The translations under genes were made by a program, and so were the position numbers. Below are positions 25,200 to 29,910 of a DNA stretch of 33,550 nucleotides, piece after piece. Position 1 is the first letter of the stretch; each line of letters opens with the position of its first letter. The notes under the pieces were generated by a model. The model had not been told where the DNA came from, did no database searches, and saw only the letters and a list, made by a program, of their open reading frames with translations. Source of the stretch: a virus; the IMG/VR virus record IMGVR_UViG_3300024289_000070, positions 1 through 33,550 of that record; one strand, 5' to 3'.

Positions 25200-25434
25200 A
25201 CAATTAAGAGATCCAGTTCAACTTTTAGTAAGAACTAAGGTTCCAGAAAAGTGGATTTTGATTGATCAAGAAACTGGTCAAGTATATCAAGGTTCTGACA
25301 GAATGGATTCTTATGGCCCATGGGTAAGACTTAATGTAGACGATAAAGTCATACCAGAAGATATAGCGAATTTACTATATGCAATAATTGAAAGTGCGAA
25401 AAGTGCCTCGGCGCCAGAAGAGAAAGTGATATAA
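25162..25434 (+). CDS. Conserved small phage protein
   Basis: 90 residues, overlapping the preceding gene by 38 bases. PVQLLVRTKVPEKWILIDQE, then TGQVYQGS, then YGPWVRLN resembles a small family I recall from actinophage genomes, where the segment KW-x-L-I-D-x-E-T-G is conserved. There is no enzyme motif. The C-terminus is Ala/Ser/Glu-rich. The -10 box of the next gene lies in its last codons. Confidence 0.6.
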   Translation: MVNRILKNGKPLKQLRDPVQLLVRTKVPEKWILIDQETGQVYQGSDRMDSYGPWVRLNVDDKVIPEDIANLLYAIIESAKSASAPEEKVI

Positions 25435-25435
25435 T
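25430..25435 (+). promoter_or_regulatory. -10 box giving a leaderless start
   Basis: TATAAT is followed by exactly six bases and then the ATG at 25442. The predicted +1 is the A of the start codon. There is no clear -35. The same TAxxxT-N6-ATG geometry occurs at 26629-26643. Confidence 0.55.
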
Positions 25436-25441
25436 ATACAT

Positions 25442-25708
25442 ATGCTAAGAACTGCAGTATATACTCTAAACTCCACACCAGTTAAACTTAGTATTTCTGA
25501 TGAAGTTGAAGGACCATCAACTCTACATGTTAAAAATCTAGATAACTCTAAGCATGTTTTTCTTGGCGGAAGTAATGTGACATCTACATCATTTGGAATG
25601 AAGCTTGAACCACTAGAAAATTTTGTAATTGATCTTGGACCATATGATCATTTGTGGGCAGTTGGAGAAACTGGATCTTCTGTATCTGTCCTAATTTTGG
25701 AGAGATAG
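25442..25708 (+). CDS. Small beta-sandwich protein, probably leaderless
   Basis: 88 residues. A beta-rich sequence (VKLSISDEVEGPSTLHVKNL, then HVFLGGSNVTSTSFGMKLEP, then FVIDLGPYDHLWAV) looks like the small virion-surface or head-decoration-like proteins that report a measured-value pattern (LGGSNVTSTSFGM). No Shine-Dalgarno precedes the ATG, but a TATAAT box lies six bases upstream. It ends with a GGAGAG site used by the TTG-started gene at 25710. Confidence 0.6.
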   Translation: MLRTAVYTLNSTPVKLSISDEVEGPSTLHVKNLDNSKHVFLGGSNVTSTSFGMKLEPLENFVIDLGPYDHLWAVGETGSSVSVLILER

Positions 25709-25709
25709 T

Positions 25710-25868
25710 TTGAATAAGGGCGCTAAAAAAGTGCTCGGCGGACTAGAAGTATCCAATTTTATATGCTATACTAAAATACGAAAACATTTAAACTCTAGAA
25801 AATATTCTAGGGGCCATCTTAGAAAGTATTACGAAAATGAGCGAAGAAAACGTCAATCTGGAGGATAA
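25710..25868 (+). CDS. Small basic protein with TTG start
   Basis: 52 residues, very basic, beginning TTG (MNKGAKKVLGGLEVSNFICY) and ending RKYYENERRKRQSGG. A good GGAGAG ribosome site (25700-25705) lies about 5 bases ahead, and the gene begins one base after the preceding stop. It overlaps the possible start of the next gene by 32 bases. It could bind nucleic acid, as suggested by the K/R-rich helix, but no family is recognised. Confidence 0.6.
   Translation: MNKGAKKVLGGLEVSNFICYTKIRKHLNSRKYSRGHLRKYYENERRKRQSGG
25767..25772 (+). promoter_or_regulatory. Possible internal extended -10 box
   Basis: TATACT preceded by TGC, inside the 25710 gene and 65 bases before the next ATG. The stretch upstream (AAAAGTGCTCGGCGGAC, 25729-25745) resembles AAAAGTGCCTCGGCGCC (25399-25415), ahead of the 25442 start. 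Weak evidence. Confidence 0.3.
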
Positions 25869-26076
25869 CCTCCAAATGGCTCAATATATTATGTTGGCCA
25901 GAATTTATGACCTAATATCCGTGCTAACTAGCCATATGACAGAAAAACCAGAACTTATTCAGAATATTGTAAGCCTGCACGAACAGGGTCATATTCTTGG
26001 CCCAATGCCTGCATTTAAGCCTAAGGAAGAAAATGAGTCAACTACAGGAACAAGTACAGAAGAAACTTCTAGCTGA
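25837..26076 (+). CDS. Small conserved phage protein
   Basis: 79 residues from 25837, or 66 from the internal ATG at 25876 that follows GGAGG (25860-25864). The core NLQMAQYIMLARIYDLISVL, then LHEQGHILGPMPAF, resembles small actinophage proteins (AQYI-x-LARxYD...LHExG...GPxPAF). The C-terminus is Glu/Ser/Thr-rich and disordered. The GGAGG is in a TGGAGG-ATAA-CCTCCA stem (25859-25874), which may hide the ribosome site until the upstream gene is translated. The next gene starts inside it. Confidence 0.6.
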   Translation: MSEENVNLEDNLQMAQYIMLARIYDLISVLTSHMTEKPELIQNIVSLHEQGHILGPMPAFKPKEENESTTGTSTEETSS

Positions 26077-26206
26077 TTTTAGGGCGGGAATTTGTAATTC
26101 CTGTCTTGAATTTAGCCATATAGAACTTAAATGCACTATGGTAGATAAGCACAGTAAGGAGTATTTTGTAGATTCCGACTTTACTTGTCCAATAGGAGAA
26201 TTTTAA
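26033..26206 (+). CDS. Small Cys-rich protein
   Basis: 57 residues, starting at the ATG preceded by AAGGAAGAAA; a longer reading from 25997 lacks a ribosome site. Cysteines in GICNSCLEF, LKCTMV and FTCPIGEF could bind one zinc or iron-sulfur cluster. It overlaps the previous gene by 44 bases and precedes another Cys-rich gene by one base. Family unknown. Confidence 0.55.
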   Translation: MSQLQEQVQKKLLADFRAGICNSCLEFSHIELKCTMVDKHSKEYFVDSDFTCPIGEF

Positions 26207-26207
26207 T

Positions 26208-26429
26208 ATGGCAAGAGAAGTTAGACCATGGGATTTGCTAGATCCAAATACACCTAGAGCTCCTAAGAATGTGCAAGAGAAAAGAATGGAGACTTGTTCT
26301 TCCTGCCCCCAATTTTTTAAACCAACTAAACAATGTAAAGAATGTCTGTGCATTATGCCACTAAAGACACAATTGCTTAATGCTACATGTCCATTGAATA
26401 AATGGGAAGGTGAATTACATGTGTCGTAA
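26208..26429 (+). CDS. Small Cys-rich protein with C-x2-C and C-x2-C-x-C motifs
   Basis: 73 residues. The N-terminus AREVRPWDLLDPNTPRAP is followed by METCSSCPQFFKPTKQCKEC, then LCIMPLKTQLLNATCPLNKW. Six cysteines in this pattern are seen in short phage proteins that probably bind zinc. The GGAG site is about 10 bases upstream. It overlaps the next gene by 11 bases. Role unknown; a zinc-ribbon regulator is possible. Confidence 0.65.
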   Translation: MAREVRPWDLLDPNTPRAPKNVQEKRMETCSSCPQFFKPTKQCKECLCIMPLKTQLLNATCPLNKWEGELHVS

Positions 26430-26508
26430 TTGTGGAGATTGCACAGCAGAACATCCACATTCCACAGATGATTCTGTGGATATTGTTTTAGATTCTCCAG
26501 TATTGTAG
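26419..26508 (+). CDS. 29-residue Cys-rich micro-protein
   Basis: Begins MCRNCGDCTAEHPHSTDD, with C-x-x-C-x-x-C spacing plus two histidines, and ends VDIVLDSPVL. AAGGTG lies upstream, and the ATG is within the preceding gene. It contains the TCCACAGA/TCTGTGGA hairpin (26461-26480). The cysteine pattern fits with the two preceding Cys-rich genes, which supports it being real. Confidence 0.5.
   Translation: MCRNCGDCTAEHPHSTDDSVDIVLDSPVL
26461..26480 (+). repeat. Perfect 8-bp hairpin
   Basis: TCCACAGA-TGAT-TCTGTGGA, followed by TATTGTTTTA. It may end the preceding operon as a weak terminator. The arms resemble the TCCACAG/CTGTGGA pair at 32379-32404. Confidence 0.45.
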
Positions 26509-26537
26509 TTGACTACAAATTACACTTATGTTATTAT
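26509..26537 (+). promoter_or_regulatory. Sigma-A type promoter of a candidate small RNA
   Basis: TTGACT (26509-26514), 17-base spacer, TATTAT (26532-26537). It begins one base after the stop of the micro-protein gene. The predicted start is about 26544. Confidence 0.7.
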
Positions 26538-26543
26538 TACAGG

Positions 26544-26624
26544 AGTGTTTGGTTGAGAACCACCATTCTCCCATTCATTAGAAAATCCCCTAGGATCCGC
26601 CTCCGAAGGGATTTTCGCTTTTTT
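26544..26624 (+). ncRNA. Candidate ~80-nt small RNA
   Basis: A consensus promoter at 26509-26537 and an intrinsic terminator at 26581-26624 delimit about 80 bases with no plausible reading frame. A short GTG frame there stops after three codons. The RNA would have a first hairpin GAGAA-CCACCA-TTCTC (26555-26570), a pyrimidine-rich stretch and a terminator stem whose 18-base loop contains CCGCCTCC. That loop could pair with GGAGG ribosome sites. Regulatory RNA is inferred, and no known family is recognised. Confidence 0.6.
26581..26624 (+). terminator. Intrinsic terminator of the small RNA
   Basis: GAAAATCCC (26581-26589) pairs with GGGATTTTC (26608-26616), followed by GC and six T. This is a strong Rho-independent terminator on the plus strand. 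Confidence 0.85.
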
Positions 26625-26640
26625 GTGATAAAATTATATT

Positions 26641-26751
26641 ATGCCTAGAAGATATTTTTCAGAATTACGCTATGTAAAGCATTACGCTTTACCTAAGCGT
26701 GAGAATATTTTTAGTCGACTAATTAATAAGTTAAAATTAAGAAAAAAATAA
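26641..26751 (+). CDS. 36-residue basic protein, possibly leaderless
   Basis: Starts MPRRYFSELRYVKHYALPKR and ends with a K/R-rich helix (SRLINKLKLRKK). A TAAAAT box (26629-26634) lies exactly six bases before the ATG and there is no ribosome site, so a leaderless transcript is plausible. It ends four bases before the end of the opposing gene. Nucleic-acid or membrane binding is possible from the charge. Confidence 0.5.
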   Translation: MPRRYFSELRYVKHYALPKRENIFSRLINKLKLRKK

Positions 26752-26755
26752 TTTT

Positions 26756-26959
26756 TTACAATTTGCTTCTTTTATATGCAAAAATCATATCTTCATTGGC
26801 GTATTTATCATCACCTGTAAAATCATATAGAATAATTCCTAAAGCTAAACATTCATCATGTTTCCACCAGGTGTAACACTTACTACCCTCTACATTTAAA
26901 CAATTGTGTAAATAGGCTTCTAGCCTTTCTATGACCCATTGTGGAGCTTGTTCTTTCAC
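26756..26959 (-). CDS. Small hypothetical protein
   Basis: 67 residues with a GTG start overlapping the upstream TGA (GTGA) and an AAGGA site. WVIERLEAYLHNCLNVEGSK, then CYTWWKHDECLALGIILYDF is an amphipathic, Cys- and Trp-containing sequence of unknown family. It is the last gene of a three-gene leftward operon. Confidence 0.55.
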   Translation of the reverse strand: MKEQAPQWVIERLEAYLHNCLNVEGSKCYTWWKHDECLALGIILYDFTGDDKYANEDMIFAYKRSKL

Positions 26960-27063
26960 TTATGTTCCTTCATATGTCTATTTAGTGTTTCATGGGCAAA
27001 GCCAGATCTTACTTCTATTTCCCGCCCACATATTTCGCAAATTACTACTCTGTGAGATGCCAT
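26956..27063 (-). CDS. 35-residue zinc-finger-like protein
   Basis: Reads MASHRVVICEICGREIEVRS followed by GFAHETLNRHMKEHK. C9 and C12 with H30 and H34 give a C-x2-C-x17-H-x3-H pattern like a C2H2 zinc finger; F22 and L27 could be core residues. An AGGA site lies five bases ahead of the ATG. The stop overlaps the next start. It is small but coherent, and the pattern makes chance unlikely. Possible DNA-binding regulator. Confidence 0.6.
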   Translation of the reverse strand: MASHRVVICEICGREIEVRSGFAHETLNRHMKEHK

Positions 27064-27069
27064 TATATC

Positions 27070-27819
27070 CTAGTCGACTAGATTATTTTTAATTTCGTTT
27101 AAGACTATTGAATTCATTTTAGATTGCTTAAACTTTTCATATCTTTTAGTAAGTGGTAAATGTTTTCCATAATATGCAGGAGCTTGTGCACAAGCATCAG
27201 CATATTTAACTAAGTTTTTATTACATCTAAATCTTTTAAGTATTACTTCTCTATCTGTTAAAACTTCAAAATAAAATAAAGGTTCATTTTCTTCAATAAT
27301 AATTTTACCTTTAGTTTTCCAGGTCTGTATTTCTATATTCATAGGTCTAAACCATTGAGAAATATCAAAGCTACCTGGAATTAAGGTCCCATATTTTGTA
27401 TATCCAGGTTCATGCATCATTGGTGGACTAAATACTCCAATTGTAGGTTCTTCTGCAAAGAAAAGAAATCCCTGATTAAATGATATTGATCCGCCCTCCG
27501 TAAATGCTGAAGGTCTTTCAATTTTAAATCCTACAGAAGTCTTTCCAGTAATTTCTAATTTTGGATCATATGGATTTGTAAAATCAAAGTCTACTTCTGA
27601 CCCCATTCCAGTTCTAAAAACATATGTATGTTTAAATCTTCCTGTAGCTGCAGGACATTGTAAAAATCCACGATTATTTCTTTCATCCCGATTTCTTTTT
27701 TCCATAAGCTCATGCATAAGTAAATTAGGTTCAGGATACATCATGTTCCATTCCCCGTAAAAATCTGATTCTGGGGAAGTTAATGGAGCCCAATATACAA
27801 TAAGCGGATCTTTTTTCAT
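27070..27819 (-). CDS. Conserved phage protein, DUF6065-like, probably leaderless
   Basis: 249 residues from the ATG at 27819. The segments DPLIVYWAPLTSPESDFYGE, LQCPAATGRFKHTYVFRT and EPLFYFEVLTDREVILKRF recall a family of unknown function (DUF6065-type) found in T4-like cyanophages and other phages. The match is from memory. The promoter at 27827-27855 puts +1 next to this ATG. An alternative ATG at 27828 lies inside the -10 box, and a frame-open extension to 27954 lacks any start signal. It heads the leftward operon with the zinc-finger-like gene. Confidence 0.6.
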   Translation of the reverse strand: MKKDPLIVYWAPLTSPESDFYGEWNMMYPEPNLLMHELMEKRNRDERNNRGFLQCPAATGRFKHTYVFRTGMGSEVDFDFTNPYDPKLEITGKTSVGFKIERPSAFTEGGSISFNQGFLFFAEEPTIGVFSPPMMHEPGYTKYGTLIPGSFDISQWFRPMNIEIQTWKTKGKIIIEENEPLFYFEVLTDREVILKRFRCNKNLVKYADACAQAPAYYGKHLPLTKRYEKFKQSKMNSIVLNEIKNNLVD

Positions 27820-27826
27820 ATAGGAC

Positions 27827-27855
27827 ATAATAGCATTTTCAGTTGAGCAGGTCAA
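27827..27855 (-). promoter_or_regulatory. Leftward sigma-A promoter, leaderless start
   Basis: Minus strand: TTGACC (27850-27855), exactly 17 bases, TATTAT (27827-27832). The predicted +1 is about 27820, one base from the ATG at 27819. This promoter decides the start of the gene. Confidence 0.65.
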
Positions 27856-27939
27856 TTCGTTTTTTGAAAATGTTAATATAATTTTAATTTGTATGATACG
27901 AGTTTTTATACAAATCGGACAAAACGGATAGTGCGCCCA

Positions 27940-27955
27940 TGTGATGCAATTCACA
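27940..27955. promoter_or_regulatory. CRP/GlxR-like operator 1
   Basis: TGTGATGCAATTCACA is a perfect TGTGA-N6-TCACA. Its centre is about 74 bases upstream of the predicted start of the 27994 promoter, in the divergent gap between the leftward and rightward units. Confidence 0.7.
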
Positions 27956-27993
27956 AAAATAGTTTTGCGACACGCCCGAAAAACACCCCAAAA

Positions 27994-28015
27994 TGTCAGA
28001 CCCCTATGGTAGGAT
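27994..28015 (+). promoter_or_regulatory. TGTCRG-N10-TATAAT promoter 1
   Basis: TGTCAG, 10 bases, TAGGAT. Predicted start about 28022. A reversed GGGCGTGTCG element (27968-27977) lies between it and operator 1. It drives the gene at 28051. Confidence 0.7.
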
Positions 28016-28050
28016 ACTAGGTATCAAGATAAAGAAAGGTTGGTCTAACT

Positions 28051-28170
28051 ATGGACTACAATGATTACTATGACGAAATCTATCTAGATATTTATCTAGA
28101 GTTTGGTGCTGATTCAGTATCAGACCCCGACTATGCTGAGCAACTTGCTCATGCTAAGGGTGTGAAGTAA
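28051..28170 (+). CDS. 39-residue acidic protein
   Basis: Starts MDYNDYYDEIYLDIYLEFGA and ends AEQLAHAKGVK. It is rich in Asp, Glu and Tyr. GAAAGG ribosome site about 12 bases ahead, own promoter at 27994. The stop codon is inside operator 2. Family unknown; strongly acidic micro-proteins can mimic DNA, but that is only a thought here. Confidence 0.65.
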   Translation: MDYNDYYDEIYLDIYLEFGADSVSDPDYAEQLAHAKGVK

Positions 28171-28176
28171 ATCACA
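28161..28176. promoter_or_regulatory. CRP/GlxR-like operator 2
   Basis: TGTGAAGTAAATCACA, a perfect TGTGA-N6-TCACA centred about 64 bases upstream of the start of the 28205 promoter. It overlaps the stop codon of the preceding gene. Confidence 0.75.
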
Positions 28177-28204
28177 CACCCTATGCGGCGTGTCGTCTTG
28201 ATAA

Positions 28205-28226
28205 TGTCGCTCCCTTGTGTTATTAT
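28205..28226 (+). promoter_or_regulatory. TGTCRG-N10-TATAAT promoter 2
   Basis: TGTCGC, 10 bases, TATTAT. CGGCGTGTCG at 28186-28195 upstream. TTGATA (28198-28203) also lies 17 bases from the -10 box, so a partial -35 is present. It drives the 28255 gene. Confidence 0.75.
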
Positions 28227-28254
28227 TCCCGTATTAGAAAGAAAGAGGTAGCAA

Positions 28255-28452
28255 ATGTCCGCTAACTTATACAATGTCCAGTCCCTACTAGTAGGAAAGC
28301 CTTATCGTAGCCGTTCCGTAGAGGGCGAAATCGTATCGGCTGAGAAACACCCTCATGCCGTATGGTATGAAAACGCTGAGGCGTATCTAGTAGAGATACG
28401 CAAGAATACAGGTGGCTACACCTATCGCAGCGTAGCCGTAGCGTGTGACTAA
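28255..28452 (+). CDS. Small phage protein, YNVQSLLVGKPY family
   Basis: 65 residues: LYNVQSLLVGKPYRSRSVEG, EIVSAEKHPHAVWYENAEAY, LVEIRKNTGGYTYRSVAVAC. It resembles a small family repeated in Streptomyces and other actinophage early regions, and the gene at 29694 is a paralogue (SIVDLLVDQYY...EKREDTYPPEGWEHFAIRYR...WATVAVRL). Beta-rich; function unknown. AGAGGTAG ribosome site. The stop is next to operator 3. Confidence 0.75.
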   Translation: MSANLYNVQSLLVGKPYRSRSVEGEIVSAEKHPHAVWYENAEAYLVEIRKNTGGYTYRSVAVACD

Positions 28453-28459
28453 CCTCACA
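28444..28459. promoter_or_regulatory. CRP/GlxR-like operator 3
   Basis: TGTGACTAACCTCACA, perfect TGTGA-N6-TCACA, centred about 64 bases upstream of the start of the 28488 promoter. It contains the stop of the preceding gene. Confidence 0.75.
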
Positions 28460-28487
28460 CCTACACCCTAGCGTGTCGGCTTGAAAA

Positions 28488-28509
28488 TGTCGGTGCTATC
28501 GGATAGTAT
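28488..28509 (+). promoter_or_regulatory. TGTCRG-N10-TATAAT promoter 3
   Basis: TGTCGG, 10 bases, TAGTAT, with GCGTGTCGG at 28471-28479 and TTGAAA (28481-28486) 17 bases before the -10 box. Predicted start about 28516. It leads into the two-peptide leader 28533-28603. Confidence 0.75.
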
Positions 28510-28532
28510 TCCACTATAACTAAATAAGAGGT

Positions 28533-28562
28533 ATGAGCCTAGCAAATAAACCGAAAGGGTGA
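28533..28562 (+). CDS. Leader peptide 1 (9 residues)
   Basis: ATG reading MSLANKPKG then TGA. It shares MSLANK with the following peptide. It overlaps leader peptide 2 by GTGA. The repeat TGAGCCTAGCAAATAA occurs at 28534 and 28560. Confidence 0.4.
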   Translation: MSLANKPKG

Positions 28563-28603
28563 GCCTAGCAAATAAGACCTCAACTAACGAAAGGATAAAC
28601 TAA
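28559..28603 (+). CDS. Leader peptide 2 (14 residues, GTG start)
   Basis: Reads MSLANKTSTNERIN then TAA, directly abutting the ATG at 28604 and in the same frame. GAAAGG precedes its GTG. Its own codons hold the GAAAGG site of the next gene. Its translation could therefore control the downstream start. Confidence 0.4.
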   Translation: MSLANKTSTNERIN

Positions 28604-28729
28604 ATGAAAATGTATCAAACACTAAAATTTGATTGTAAGGCTTGCCACGGAGTAGGCTATCTATTCTATGGCGATAACAATGACTACACCATTGACGCTT
28701 GCGATTGCGTAAGAGAGGAAAATAACTAA
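28604..28729 (+). CDS. 41-residue DnaJ-like half zinc finger protein
   Basis: KFDCKACHGVGYLFY contains C-x-x-C-x-G-x-G, and DACDCVREE supplies C-x-C. The gene at 30085 has the same layout (CDECYGQG...EYCECNPY), so they are paralogues. Such single-finger proteins are common in actinophages. The stop overlaps the next start (TAATG). Confidence 0.7.
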   Translation: MKMYQTLKFDCKACHGVGYLFYGDNNDYTIDACDCVREENN

Positions 28730-28851
28730 TGACTAAATGGGATACAATACAGGCAGATTTAGAGCCTATCACACCAAAGGTGTGGGGCGATGAACACGAA
28801 TTCAATAATGATTTTGATGATGATTTTGATTTTGATTTGGAAATGGAGTAA
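28729..28851 (+). CDS. 40-residue protein with very acidic tail
   Basis: Starts MTKWDTIQADLEPITPKVWG and ends DEHEFNNDFDDDFDFDLEME. The last 20 residues are mostly Asp, Glu and Phe. The TAATG overlap couples it to the zinc-finger-like gene. An anti-restriction or polymerase-binding DNA mimic is a speculation from charge only. Confidence 0.6.
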   Translation: MTKWDTIQADLEPITPKVWGDEHEFNNDFDDDFDFDLEME

Positions 28852-28857
28852 ATAAAA

Positions 28858-29010
28858 ATGGATAGATACTTAGTAATAGATATCACTAGCGATGGGCTTG
28901 CTTTTGAAACCGCCCAATTTGATTTCTACCTCTCTCCCCTAGGTATGGCGTTAGTAGTAGTGGGCGTTATTGCTTACAAGATTTACAAGCGCAGAAAGCG
29001 TGTGTTCTAA
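28858..29010 (+). CDS. 50-residue single-pass membrane protein
   Basis: A polar N-terminal 25 residues (MDRYLVIDITSDGLAFETAQ) are followed by a membrane span (LGMALVVVGVIAYKIY) and a basic end (KRRKRVF), which suggests N-out, C-in topology. Function unknown; it could act on the host envelope. It is the last gene of the 28533-29010 operon and is followed by a CCCGCA hairpin. Confidence 0.65.
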   Translation: MDRYLVIDITSDGLAFETAQFDFYLSPLGMALVVVGVIAYKIYKRRKRVF

Positions 29011-29054
29011 AACACAAAACGGATCGGCGTGTCGATTTGACAAAATCGGCAGCT

Positions 29055-29074
29055 GCCCGCAGTCTTTTGCGGGC
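29055..29074 (+). terminator. GC-rich hairpin after operon end
   Basis: GCCCGCA (29055-29061) pairs with TGCGGGC (29068-29074) over a 6-base loop. Same CCCGCA/TGCGGG arms as at 30862 and 32357, all after operon ends. There is no long U-run after it. Confidence 0.55.
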
Positions 29075-29126
29075 GATTTGTACCGTTATGTCCGATTTAA
29101 GTAGATTCACGGAAAACCCCGAAAAA

Positions 29127-29142
29127 TGTGAGATTTATCACA
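29127..29142. promoter_or_regulatory. CRP/GlxR-like operator 4
   Basis: TGTGAGATTTATCACA, perfect TGTGA-N6-TCACA, centred about 75 bases upstream of the start of the 29182 promoter. Confidence 0.75.
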
Positions 29143-29181
29143 AAACAAAATGTCCGATTTGTGGCATTACTGGTCAGTAAA

Positions 29182-29203
29182 TGTCAGACCCCCCTGTTAT
29201 ACT
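29182..29203 (+). promoter_or_regulatory. TGTCRG-N10-TATAAT promoter 4
   Basis: TGTCAG, 10 bases, TATACT. A possible ATG at 29181 overlaps this motif and is not the true start of the gene downstream. Predicted start about 29210. Confidence 0.75.
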
Positions 29204-29240
29204 TCAGTTATTAGATAGTAAAAAAGAAAGGTGGTCTAAA

Positions 29241-29447
29241 ATGACTACACTAAATAAAAATAATAAAGTAAATGCTTTCGACATTATCGAAGAAAAAGGC
29301 TTATGCGCTATGGATAAAATTTGCGTATTTTGCTCAATAATGACAGATGGGTGGAATAGTTTTTGCCCAAGATGTAAAGAATACAAAGGTATGATGAGAT
29401 TACCTGAAGCCATAGAATACTATGGTGAAGAAATTATTGGATACTAA
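29241..29447 (+). CDS. Small zinc-ribbon-like protein
   Basis: 68 residues starting at the ATG after GAAAGG (29226-29231). An upstream in-frame ATG at 29181 lies in the promoter. KICVFCSIMTDGWNSFCPRC is a C-x2-C...C-x2-C zinc-ribbon pattern. The rest is helical and acidic (LPEAIEYYGEEIIGY). Function unknown. Confidence 0.7.
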   Translation: MTTLNKNNKVNAFDIIEEKGLCAMDKICVFCSIMTDGWNSFCPRCKEYKGMMRLPEAIEYYGEEIIGY

Positions 29448-29465
29448 TAGAAAGGATAACTAATA

Positions 29466-29588
29466 ATGGGTTACATTGAAATTTTTAGATTAGATGAACA
29501 AGGTGCTGGCTGGGTTGATCTCAGCGAGGCTACGCCTGAAGAATTGCTAAACCTTGAAATTGGCTTATTTCAAGAGGGAGCTTTGTGA
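29466..29588 (+). CDS. 40-residue hypothetical protein
   Basis: MGYIEIFRLDEQGAGWVDLS, then EATPEELLNLEIGLFQEGAL. AGAAAGG site. The final TGA is inside operator 5, where the gene's last codons form part of the palindrome. Acidic, unknown function. Confidence 0.6.
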   Translation: MGYIEIFRLDEQGAGWVDLSEATPEELLNLEIGLFQEGAL

Positions 29589-29599
29589 GATTTCTCACA
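29584..29599. promoter_or_regulatory. CRP/GlxR-like operator 5
   Basis: TGTGAGATTTCTCACA. Inner bases also pair, giving 6 bp. Centred about 83 bases upstream of the predicted start of the 29640 promoter. It contains the stop of the preceding gene. Confidence 0.7.
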
Positions 29600-29639
29600 A
29601 GGCTAAGCGTCTCAAAATTTGAGAAAATCCGATTTGGAT

Positions 29640-29668
29640 TTGTAAAGCCCGTAAAATTTTGGTAAAAT
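29640..29668 (+). promoter_or_regulatory. Sigma-A type promoter with extended -10
   Basis: TTGTAA (29640-29645), 17 bases, TAAAAT (29663-29668) preceded by TGG. It lacks the TGTCRG motif, unlike the other early promoters. It drives the 29694 gene. Confidence 0.5.
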
Positions 29669-29693
29669 TGCCAACCTAAAGAAAGGAAAACTA

Positions 29694-29909
29694 ATGAGAA
29701 GTTATTCAATTGTAGATTTACTAGTAGACCAATACTATGCGCCTACTTCATTATCCCGCCGTTTCAATGGTGGAATTATAAACTTTGCTGAAAAGCGTGA
29801 GGATACTTATCCGCCAGAGGGTTGGGAACACTTTGCTATTCGCTACCGCCCAACAGGGTCAATTCAAGACCAATGGGCTACTGTCGCTGTGAGGCTTACC
29901 GACTACTAA
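29694..29909 (+). CDS. Small phage protein, paralogue of 28255
   Basis: 71 residues: RSYSIVDLLVDQYYAPTSLS, then EKREDTYPPEGWEHFAIRYR, then DQWATVAVRLTDY. The segments align with the 28255 gene (LLVGKPY; EKHPHAVWYENAEAYLVEIR; YRSVAVAC). The GAAAGGAAAACTAATG start is the standard leader of this region. The family is widespread in actinophages; function unknown. Confidence 0.75.
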   Translation: MRSYSIVDLLVDQYYAPTSLSRRFNGGIINFAEKREDTYPPEGWEHFAIRYRPTGSIQDQWATVAVRLTDY

Positions 29910-29910
29910 A

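Noticed and set aside
24308-27081. AGTCGACT/GGTCGACT repeated at 24308, 26712 and 27073 as an operator
   Set aside because: Two copies are ordinary codons at gene ends (SRLIN; LVD-stop), and three short copies in 2.8 kb are weak evidence.
27820-27954. N-terminal extension of the DUF6065-like gene with two cysteines (PFCPICIK)
   Set aside because: It passes through a clear TTGACC-N17-TATTAT promoter and part of the CRP-like site, so the cysteines are chance.
29181-29240. An upstream in-frame ATG extending the 29241 gene
   Set aside because: The ATG is part of promoter 4 (AATGTCAG) and the extra codons cover the -10 box. The GAAAGG site lies before 29241.
29610-29622. CTCAAA-A-TTTGAG palindrome as a terminator
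   Set aside because: AT-rich and weak, with no U-run. It lies between operator 5 and its promoter, where a terminator makes little sense.
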